Under the pieces are notes generated by a model. It was not told the DNA's origin. It did no database searches and saw only the letters and a list, made by a program, of their open reading frames with translations. From NCBI GenBank assembly GCA_964419095.1, contig CAYQOG010000038.1, positions 1-6,477 of the forward strand: a stretch of 6,477 nt of DNA, given 5' to 3'. Shown here in pieces: positions 1 to 5,685 of the stretch. How positions within the stretch are numbered: the first letter of the stretch is position 1; each line of letters begins with the position of its first letter. A program made the translations under genes and the position numbers. The DNA comes from JAKAVK01 sp964419095 (GTDB lineage Archaea; Micrarchaeota; Micrarchaeia; Micrarchaeales; CABMGC01).

Positions 1-78
1 GTCCACTTCCTGCACGAGTTCGACTACAAGATCCCGTCTCCGGGCGAGCTATTCAAGATGTTCCAGGTGCAGAAATGA
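1..78 (+). CDS. 3' end of an unidentified protein (partial)
   Basis: An open frame enters from the left edge and stops with TGA at 76-78, giving 25 C-terminal residues that end in FKMFQVQK. The frame has no internal stop, and its codon style (TTC, AAG, GAG) matches the genes that follow. The fragment contains no recognisable motif, so no function is assigned. It is followed by a 39-bp gap and then the ATPase gene on the same strand, so it could belong to the same transcript. Only the frame, composition and orientation support it as a real gene end. Confidence 0.6.
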   Translation, partial: VHFLHEFDYKIPSPGELFKMFQVQK

Positions 79-88
79 CCTTTACTGA

Positions 89-99
89 TTTAATAATAT
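89..99 (+). promoter_or_regulatory. Possible TATA-like element before the ATPase gene
   Basis: The block 81-100 is 18 of 20 A/T, an abrupt change from the balanced composition around it, and contains TTTAATAATAT. An archaeal TATA box normally lies about 26 bp before the transcription start. That would put the start very close to the ATG at 118 and would conflict with use of the ribosome-binding site at 102-107. It may therefore be only an AT-rich spacer, with the ATPase cotranscribed with the upstream gene. Confidence 0.25.
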
Positions 100-101
100 T
101 C

Positions 102-107
102 AAGGAG
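102..107 (+). promoter_or_regulatory. Ribosome-binding site of the ATPase gene
   Basis: AAGGAG matches the archaeal anti-Shine-Dalgarno complement and lies 10 nt before ATG 118. The next in-frame ATG, at 145, has no such site, so this element decides the start at 118. Confidence 0.6.
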
Positions 108-117
108 CAATGAGATC

Positions 118-1614
118 ATGTCACTGGTGCGCATACAGAATATAATGAGCAACGAGCTCTCGAAGAGGGTCTTCCTGAGCAGGCCCCCGGAGCCTCCTTA
201 CGAGTTCCTGCTTAACGATCCCACCGACTCGATATTCATAGGCACAACGAAGCTTTTCGGCGTTCCTTTCACATGGAGCTTCGCAACCCTTACCAACCCG
301 CACCTTGCAGTAGTGGGAATAACGGGAGCGGGAAAGAGCTTCTTCGTGAAGACCTTCCTGATCCGATGCAGCTACATCTGGAATACCAATGCGATAATAA
401 TCGACTGGGCAGGTGAGTACAAGAACTGGGTCAAGCAGAGCGGAGGGAGCATAATAGCGCTCTCGAAAGGGGACTACATAAACATCATGGACCTGTCCGG
501 CATGAAGCCCATAGACAGAGTCAAGCAGATAATGAATTCACTGGACATACTCACAGATATAGGGGATTACCCAGAGCAGAGAAGGCTCACCACGGAGGCC
601 ATGGAGCAGGCATACGTAAACGCGAGCTTCATACTCTCCGAATTCCCGGACCAGGGAAGGGATGCGCCGACGCTCAAGGAAGTAACTACGCTGCTTGAGG
701 AGAAGCTCCAGGACGGCTCCTACGAATACCCTGCCGAGCTTGAGAATGCCCTTTACAGGTTGCGCCAGTTCACGAGGGAGGGAGAGGACTACTTCGCGAA
801 GAAGTCAACGATAGACATAGGCAAGCTTGCATCGTCAGGACTCGTGGCTCTTGACCTATCGAGCCTTCCTGACGAGAGGTTCAGGGCCCTCGCGGCGATG
901 TTCATACTCCAGACACTGAAGGAGAAGATGAGGTCCGAGGGATGGAGCAGCGGCAAGGGCCTCAAGGCGATAGTCGTCCTTGACGAGGCATGGAAGGTCG
1001 CAAGCGACGACAGGAGTGATGCGATAACAATAGTCAGAGAAGGCAGGAAGTACCAGTTCGGGCTGATAGTAGCCTCGCAGAATCCTACCGACGTGAACGA
1101 GGCGATATTCTCGAACGTGGGCACAACGGTCATGCTGAGGATAAGATTCGAGAAGTTCATGAACTACCTTCAGGGATCGCTCAACTTCTCCAATTTCATA
1201 AGGACCGCAATAGGGAAATTCGGGGTGGGGCAGGCGGCCTTCGATATGTCCTTCCACGCGGCGGTGCAGTTCCCTGACATCTTCCTTCTCGACAGGATAG
1301 TGGGAGAGGAGCCTCTTGACGTGTATACGATAAACATAGCAGACATACTGACCACATCTGAGCTTGCCGACGTGAGCATACAGAAGGAGTACTATCTTGA
1401 GAGGATAGACGTAAACTCGAAGTTCATAGAGGCTGGCATAAGCTCGGACACAATACTCTCCATATTCGGCGACCTGGACAAGAAGGAGCGGATCATAGAC
1501 ATAAGGGAACTGGTCCAGCTCATGATGAAGAAGGGCGTACCGCGTGAGACAGTTGTCCTATTCCTAAGAAGCATGAAGATGATGGACGTGACGATAACGA
1601 GGGCGTTCTCCTGA
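118..1614 (+). CDS. VirB4/HerA-type P-loop ATPase (DNA or protein translocation motor)
   Basis: This 498-residue protein belongs to the HerA/FtsK/VirB4 group of hexameric pumping ATPases. Visible motifs are Walker A GITGAGKS (residues 67-74, K73), a DWAGEY motif (96-101) at the position of the family's D-x-x-GEY, Walker B VVLDEAW (286-292, D289/E290), and EGRKYQFGLIVASQNPTDV (308-326) with the polar sensor in SQNP. Walker B followed by AW is typical of VirB4 rather than classical HerA. Only about 65 residues precede Walker A, so both the HerA HAS-barrel and the large VirB4 N-terminal region are absent. No membrane helix is evident. Residues ~436-498 form a separate helical tail homologous to the protein encoded next. 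The start ATG 118 has AAGGAG upstream. The gene leads a close-packed cassette of small and membrane proteins, which suggests a motor docking on an envelope complex. Family assignment is firm; substrate is unknown. Confidence 0.88.
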   Translation: MSLVRIQNIMSNELSKRVFLSRPPEPPYEFLLNDPTDSIFIGTTKLFGVPFTWSFATLTNPHLAVVGITGAGKSFFVKTFLIRCSYIWNTNAIIIDWAGEYKNWVKQSGGSIIALSKGDYINIMDLSGMKPIDRVKQIMNSLDILTDIGDYPEQRRLTTEAMEQAYVNASFILSEFPDQGRDAPTLKEVTTLLEEKLQDGSYEYPAELENALYRLRQFTREGEDYFAKKSTIDIGKLASSGLVALDLSSLPDERFRALAAMFILQTLKEKMRSEGWSSGKGLKAIVVLDEAWKVASDDRSDAITIVREGRKYQFGLIVASQNPTDVNEAIFSNVGTTVMLRIRFEKFMNYLQGSLNFSNFIRTAIGKFGVGQAAFDMSFHAAVQFPDIFLLDRIVGEEPLDVYTINIADILTTSELADVSIQKEYYLERIDVNSKFIEAGISSDTILSIFGDLDKKERIIDIRELVQLMMKKGVPRETVVLFLRSMKMMDVTITRAFS

Positions 1615-1623
1615 AGTGGTAGT

Positions 1624-1920
1624 ATGGCCAATACTTTCGTAATAAACCGCATAAAGCTTGAGAAGATACTCTCCGCATTCAGTGTGAGTACGAAGAACAT
1701 AGACGAGATGCTCAACCAGATAAACAAGACGCACAAGCACATAAACGCCCTTGCATTTGTCAGCATGCTGCACAGGTATGGGGTGACTCCCACTGACACT
1801 GAGAATATATTGAGGAGGCTTGGCTTCGACGATGTGACCATAACAGACCTCTTCAACATGCTCGACGAGCAGAGGATAAACGAGGCTTACGGGAAGGTAG
1901 TGGAGCTGAACGTGGACTAG
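1624..1920 (+). CDS. Small helical protein homologous to the ATPase C-terminal tail
   Basis: This 98-residue protein is soluble, probably all-helical, and has no Cys and no membrane segment. Residues ~15-78 align with residues ~436-498 of the upstream ATPase with a single one-residue gap. Shared landmarks are a GV pair followed 15 residues later by DVTIT (residues 70-74 here, 490-494 in the ATPase), plus matched LR and F positions. The last ~20 residues, rich in charged residues, have no counterpart in the ATPase. It begins 9 nt after the ATPase stop; upstream GTGGT is only a weak ribosome-binding site, so translation may be coupled. I infer an adaptor or regulator that uses the same helical fold as the ATPase tail for assembly, probably arising by duplication of the ATPase 3' end. 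No named family is recognised. Confidence 0.8.
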   Translation: MANTFVINRIKLEKILSAFSVSTKNIDEMLNQINKTHKHINALAFVSMLHRYGVTPTDTENILRRLGFDDVTITDLFNMLDEQRINEAYGKVVELNVD

Positions 1921-1921
1921 T

Positions 1922-1926
1922 GGTGA
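1922..1926 (+). promoter_or_regulatory. Closely spaced ribosome-binding site (GGTGA)
   Basis: GGTGA matches the distal part of the archaeal Shine-Dalgarno AGGAGGTGAT. It ends one base before ATG 1928 and begins right after the preceding stop codon. Spacing is short even allowing for the distal match, which suggests translational coupling to the upstream gene. Confidence 0.4.
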
Positions 1927-1927
1927 A

Positions 1928-2305
1928 ATGGCAAGCAAGGTAGTGTGCATAATCTGCGGGAAGGAGAAACCGGGCATACCGATAAAGGAGGACAAGGTGC
2001 TCGACATGATACGCTGGTTCAAGAAGAACGTTACAAAGGATGCGAAGGACAACAGGCTCGTCGTGTGCAAGGAGGACTGGCCCGTGTACAAGAAGGCGAG
2101 GGGCAAGTTCACGACAAGGAGGAATCTCTACATAGCCCTTGGCGTCCTGTTCGTCATAATAGGCAACTTGGTCTCCTTCAATGCGTATACGCTGCTGCTT
2201 ACGCTTGGGGTGCTGGCGCTCTTCTTCGTCTTCTCCCTTTTCAACTACATGCCCGATGTTGAGATAAAGGGCAGGGAGGGAGCAGCCCGGGAAAGCAGGG
2301 CATGA
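1928..2305 (+). CDS. Two-helix membrane protein with zinc-binding-like N-terminal domain
   Basis: This 125-residue protein has a cytosolic-looking N-terminal part with CIIC (C7, C10) and a second half-site VCKED (C47, D50), followed by a basic stretch and two hydrophobic helices at about 67-84 and 87-106. The spacing resembles a zinc ribbon or treble clef in which the fourth ligand Cys is replaced by Asp (C-x2-C ... C-x2-D), a substitution that can still bind zinc. The basic segment before the first helix (KKARGKFTTRR) fits a cytoplasmic N-terminus by the positive-inside rule. The C-terminal tail is short, charged and probably also cytoplasmic. It lies 7 nt after the preceding stop in the ATPase operon. 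A plausible role is a membrane anchor linking the ATPase or nucleic acid to the envelope; that is inference. No named family is assigned. Confidence 0.82.
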   Translation: MASKVVCIICGKEKPGIPIKEDKVLDMIRWFKKNVTKDAKDNRLVVCKEDWPVYKKARGKFTTRRNLYIALGVLFVIIGNLVSFNAYTLLLTLGVLALFFVFSLFNYMPDVEIKGREGAARESRA

Positions 2306-2342
2306 ATCGCTCCTGCCACTGGAAATCTGAGAGCAAGCCACA

Positions 2343-2350
2343 AGTATAAG
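2343..2350 (+). promoter_or_regulatory. Probable TATA box for the second transcription unit
   Basis: AGTATAAG lies in the 75-bp gap after the membrane-protein gene, preceded by purine-rich bases that could serve as a BRE. Adding the usual ~26 bp puts the transcript start near 2373. That leaves a leader of only about 8 nt to GTG 2381 or 17 nt to ATG 2390. The absence of a Shine-Dalgarno before either codon agrees with a short-leader transcript. Confidence 0.45.
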
Positions 2351-2380
2351 AAAGTTCCTATCGCAATATCTAAATCGAAT

Positions 2381-3115
2381 GTGGATGGCATGGCTGAGGA
2401 GGCAATAACAATACCGAAAGTCGAGGAAATCTCCTTCAGCGGGAGCCTTGACGGCACGCTGGAGCAGGCCATGGCAAAGGTCTCGCAGATACCATTCTAC
2501 TCCGCAAAGATAGAGGGCGGCAGGCTCATGCTCGCAAGGGTGGAAAGCAGGAACATAAACAAGAAGCCGTACCTCTTCTACATGATAAGCATAGCCAAGG
2601 ACTCGGTAGCGGTCACATACTCAATACCTCCTGACGTAAGCGACAGGATGAGGCGCGCCCTTGTCATCAAGGACCTGATCTCTGTGCTCTCGATTCTCGC
2701 CGATTCATACCGCATAAGCGAATCCCGATTCTACCAGTATGTAGACTCGGTGATGGACGACCTGTTGAAAGGCCTGTCGGAGAATTACACCAGCCTGTTC
2801 AACAAGTACGATGCGCAGCTCACCGAATACAGGGAGCTCAAGAGGCTTAACCTCGAATTGAGCGCATCGAACAGGAATCTCACGGTGCAGTCAAGCCAGC
2901 TCAACGAGGAGAACAAGATGCTCAAGGTCGAGCTCGATGCGCTGCAGAAGTATTCCGATCCAACTCTCATGGCCATGATCTCGGATTGGATAGAGGTGCA
3001 CAACAGCACGATAGACGTGGGCGAGTTCGCCAAGACCTACAACCTTGTGCAGCCGAGAGTGGAGCAGATACTTGATAAGATGGTGTCGCAGGGATACCTC
3101 GCGTTGAAGGAATAG
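2381..3115 (+). CDS. Coiled-coil protein with C-terminal winged-helix-like domain
   Basis: This protein has 244 residues from GTG 2381, or 241 from the in-frame ATG at 2390, which is an equally plausible start. The order is: an unstructured acidic lead; a mixed beta/alpha domain at ~35-130 containing the strands SAKIEGGRLMLARV and KKPYLFYMISI; a heptad-like coiled coil at ~138-190 rich in Leu, Asn, Glu and Gln; and a C-terminal winged-helix-like domain at ~193-244 (helix LMAMISDWIEVH, helix DVGEFAKTY, recognition-like helix VQPRVEQILDKMVSQG, then the strand YLALKE). No signal peptide or membrane helix is present. The coiled coil implies an oligomer and the C-terminus suggests DNA or protein binding. 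It is first in the likely second transcription unit and is followed after 2 nt by a small basic protein. The family is not recognised; a DNA-tethering scaffold for the membrane complex is inference. Confidence 0.85.
   Translation: MDGMAEEAITIPKVEEISFSGSLDGTLEQAMAKVSQIPFYSAKIEGGRLMLARVESRNINKKPYLFYMISIAKDSVAVTYSIPPDVSDRMRRALVIKDLISVLSILADSYRISESRFYQYVDSVMDDLLKGLSENYTSLFNKYDAQLTEYRELKRLNLELSASNRNLTVQSSQLNEENKMLKVELDALQKYSDPTLMAMISDWIEVHNSTIDVGEFAKTYNLVQPRVEQILDKMVSQGYLALKE
3107..3111 (+). promoter_or_regulatory. Ribosome-binding site of the 50-residue gene
   Basis: AAGGA lies inside the last codons of the upstream gene, 6 nt before ATG 3118. This is good archaeal spacing and is the main support for the short downstream reading frame being translated. 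Confidence 0.5.
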
Positions 3116-3117
3116 AG

Positions 3118-3270
3118 ATGCCTTACTCAGTAGCAATCAACAAGAAGTTCAGGTACATCAAGGCCTACACTTTGGTCAAGAAGGTCAACGACCAGTCAAA
3201 TGCGATATCCAGGACCTTGCAGGGCCTTATCAACAAGTACCTGCTGAAGAGCGGGGAGAAAGGGGCATAG
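3118..3270 (+). CDS. 50-residue basic protein, ribbon-helix-helix-like
   Basis: This short frame runs from ATG 3118 to TAG 3268-3270. It starts 2 nt after the preceding stop and has AAGGA at good spacing, so it fills the gap to the next gene in the same style as its neighbours. It has about ten Lys/Arg and few acidic residues. The layout fits a ribbon-helix-helix DNA-binding subunit: a short strand near YSVAIN, helix A near IKAYTLVKKVND, a turn, and helix B SRTLQGLINKYL, which matches the S-x-x-[hydrophobic]...YL pattern of RHH second helices. Strand-to-helix length is also right (about 37 residues). If correct, it would act as a dimer on DNA, perhaps autoregulating the cassette. The gene is well supported by context; the fold is a moderate inference from pattern alone. 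Confidence 0.7.
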   Translation: MPYSVAINKKFRYIKAYTLVKKVNDQSNAISRTLQGLINKYLLKSGEKGA

Positions 3271-3285
3271 CCTGGTTTGATTTGA

Positions 3286-5685
3286 ATGAATCGCACTGTG
3301 CGCATCGCTCTGGTTGTCATAGTTGCCGTAGCTCTGGTAATCCTGATCATGGCGAGTTACATAATAGCTTCCATCAGCTCGCTTAACCTGAACGGAGCCC
3401 ACAGAATTGCAGGATCAATAGCGGGAAACATCTCCGTGGAGAAGAACAATCTGCTTACGTACAATAACTCCCAGGATCTGGTGGACTACGCGCTCCTGGG
3501 CTACAGGCTTGCCAATGTTACAGGGATCAACGCCTCGCTCTCCTTGTATACGAGAAGGCCGGTGGAGAGGATATACCTCGTGGACACGCTTATCGGCGCC
3601 GTCAATTACTGCGTGCAGTGCTTCCAGAACGCTGCACTATCGAGCTCCTTGAGGAGCGCGCTTGGCGGAAGAGGGCTGCTTCTCAACAACACAAGCTTCA
3701 GGACGGTGAATCTGGAGAACATGAGCTCCATACCTGCGGGATCCATAGTAATAATAGCCTCCGGGCTGATACCTGCAAGCCTGCTGCCCAGCTCCTCCTA
3801 TGCAGGGAGCAGCCTCACGGGCAACGAGACTCTTCTCGACATGCTCGCGAAAGGCGACTATGTGATATTTGCAGGCAGAAACTTCTCGACGTCCGTGGGA
3901 GTGGGCGATGATATCTTCATAACGCCTCCCAAGACCCTTGCGATACTGAACAATTCATCGGTCCTCACGCTTCCGTTCTCAGGAAACATAACCAATGTCA
4001 CGGCACCAAGCATGCAGTTCAAAAGTCCCACCTTCCGATTCTTCCGCGGCGCGGTCTTCGAGAATGTCACCTCCGTGAACATAGGCAACGGAACGATAAT
4101 CGCCATGAGCAACTATCCTGCCGCGGGATGGAAGAACGTAAGCTCCTTCTCGCAGGACATTGCGACTGTAATAGACTCGCGTTTCTGGATCAATAGGATA
4201 GCGTACGGCTATGCGCAGATGAACATAACCAATGCCATTGCCTTCGGATCGCTGCCGGTAGTGACGCTCCTGCAGCAGATAAACTATTCGATCAACATAA
4301 CGCAGAGCGTGAACAGGCAGCTGAGGAATTCATATGCATTGGTGCGCGTCTACGTATACAATCCAACCGCATATGCGGAAAGCCAGATCCAGTTTTCCCC
4401 GACTTTCCTGAATCAGGGAGAGGTGAGCATGCCAGGTGAATTCGGGGAGACCCAGACTCTCCCGGTAACGGTGGCAAGCGCGAACGGGCTGAACCAGCAG
4501 ACCTCTTTCCACCTCACAATAGTGAATCTCTCGAGTGACTCTTTCGGATCGCTGCCCATAGGATTCTACGGCAAGCCTTTTACTATAATACACTATTACT
4601 CTTTCACGATACCGAGCGGCTATTACATAGCCGAGCTGCAGGACCTCAATTCGCTCACATACACCGCTTCCCTCTTCCACGTCTCCAATGTCACGATAGA
4701 GCCTATGCTCCTCGACTTCAAGAACAGCTCCTTCGAGTTCAGGGTCCTGAGCAACCATCTGCTGCTCTACAACGTCTCTTATACGGTAAGCATAGACGGC
4801 GCTTATCCGCAGAGCGGATACACGCAGAACGGAACCATATCATACACGCTTCCTGCGGGAGCAGTGGAGCAGTACGGCGCCAAGAATTTCGAGTTCGGCA
4901 TGTTCGGCACAACCTATGTATACCAATCAGGATACATACAGCCTGCAGGCATAACCATACCTCCCCTCTACATAGAATTCGGGATCTCAGCAGCGGTAAT
5001 ACTCCTGCTCAACGTGATACTCAAGGCGCCTACGCAGGACGATTACTTCATCGACGTGCCCAACCTGCCTCCTACAAAGAAGGTGAAGCTAAAGACGGAC
5101 AAGGGTTCGGTGCTGAGCATCTTCGATACCGTCAATTACTCGTACCACTGGAAGTACATGCCGCTAACTGCCGAGGAGATAAAGGCCGGGATAAGCACGA
5201 ACATAAGGTATGAGAACGTTCCAATAGCAGTGACGCTGCAGAATACAAACGCCGTGCTCAACAGGCTCGTAAGTTCCGGGGCGCTTGTGATGAGCAGCTA
5301 CCACTATGCGCCTTCGAGATGGATAGCGGAATCCCATCATGACATAGAATACCTCACCATATTCAGGAAGCTGAGGGATTACTGCGTCTCGAATGCGATG
5401 CTCTTCACCGACCTTGATGCTGAAGGGCATGTGGACATGATCATAACGAAGAGGGGGGCGCAGGCTCACGTGGTTATTTACTCATCGATATCCGGGATGA
5501 AGGACCTTGCGCTGAACAATGCCTACAGGATATATGTGGTATTCCTCTCAGAGGTGCAGCGCCTCGACTTCCTTGGAGAACTGTACAATTCATATGGTGA
5601 AGAAGCAGAGCTTTTGAAGATGGGCATAGAGTACTCGTATATTATGCTCATTGACACGGACCACATGGACCAGTTAATCATCTGA
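3286..5685 (+). CDS. Large membrane protein with sequon-rich ectodomain and cytoplasmic wHTH-like tail
   Basis: This is a 799-residue protein. A basic start (MNRTVR) precedes a long hydrophobic helix at ~7-30, an uncleaved signal anchor. An ectodomain of about 534 residues follows, then a second helix at ~564-583 (FGISAAVILLLNVILKA) and a cytoplasmic tail of about 216 residues that begins with Lys-rich sequence, consistent with positive-inside topology. The ectodomain holds about 24 N-x-S/T sequons (two overlapping pairs), against one in the tail, so it is probably N-glycosylated and faces out. Its first part (~95-290) alternates strands and helices like a Rossmann/GATase-like fold, and the rest is beta-rich. 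Its only cysteines are C109 and C112 (CVQC). The tail has a winged-helix-like segment (~625-672) and then an alpha/beta region with HVDMII (715-720). It ends the cassette and overlaps top6B by 12 bp. The start follows a 15-nt gap with no strong ribosome-binding site. No named family is recognised. Confidence 0.87.
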   Translation: MNRTVRIALVVIVAVALVILIMASYIIASISSLNLNGAHRIAGSIAGNISVEKNNLLTYNNSQDLVDYALLGYRLANVTGINASLSLYTRRPVERIYLVDTLIGAVNYCVQCFQNAALSSSLRSALGGRGLLLNNTSFRTVNLENMSSIPAGSIVIIASGLIPASLLPSSSYAGSSLTGNETLLDMLAKGDYVIFAGRNFSTSVGVGDDIFITPPKTLAILNNSSVLTLPFSGNITNVTAPSMQFKSPTFRFFRGAVFENVTSVNIGNGTIIAMSNYPAAGWKNVSSFSQDIATVIDSRFWINRIAYGYAQMNITNAIAFGSLPVVTLLQQINYSINITQSVNRQLRNSYALVRVYVYNPTAYAESQIQFSPTFLNQGEVSMPGEFGETQTLPVTVASANGLNQQTSFHLTIVNLSSDSFGSLPIGFYGKPFTIIHYYSFTIPSGYYIAELQDLNSLTYTASLFHVSNVTIEPMLLDFKNSSFEFRVLSNHLLLYNVSYTVSIDGAYPQSGYTQNGTISYTLPAGAVEQYGAKNFEFGMFGTTYVYQSGYIQPAGITIPPLYIEFGISAAVILLLNVILKAPTQDDYFIDVPNLPPTKKVKLKTDKGSVLSIFDTVNYSYHWKYMPLTAEEIKAGISTNIRYENVPIAVTLQNTNAVLNRLVSSGALVMSSYHYAPSRWIAESHHDIEYLTIFRKLRDYCVSNAMLFTDLDAEGHVDMIITKRGAQAHVVIYSSISGMKDLALNNAYRIYVVFLSEVQRLDFLGELYNSYGEEAELLKMGIEYSYIMLIDTDHMDQLII

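Noticed and set aside
856..1257. Minus-strand 133-residue open frame inside the ATPase gene
   Set aside because: It lies wholly antisense to conserved ATPase motifs, its translation has no coherent domain, and it has no upstream signals; it is a shadow frame.
118..1614. Classical HerA of the HerA-NurA-Mre11-Rad50 DNA end-resection set
   Set aside because: There is no room for the HAS-barrel before Walker A, the Walker B context is DEAW, and no NurA, Mre11 or Rad50 gene is visible nearby.
1564..2341. Two long minus-strand open frames antisense to the small genes
   Set aside because: They overlap each other and three well-spaced + strand genes, and their composition is His/Tyr/Arg-skewed as expected from reverse reading of these codons.
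4243..4556. A 14-bp direct repeat (TTCGGATCGCTGCC) at 4243 and 4543, exactly 300 bp apart in the 799-residue gene
   Set aside because: Both copies encode FGSLP, but the flanking protein sequences do not align, so it is probably chance rather than a domain repeat.
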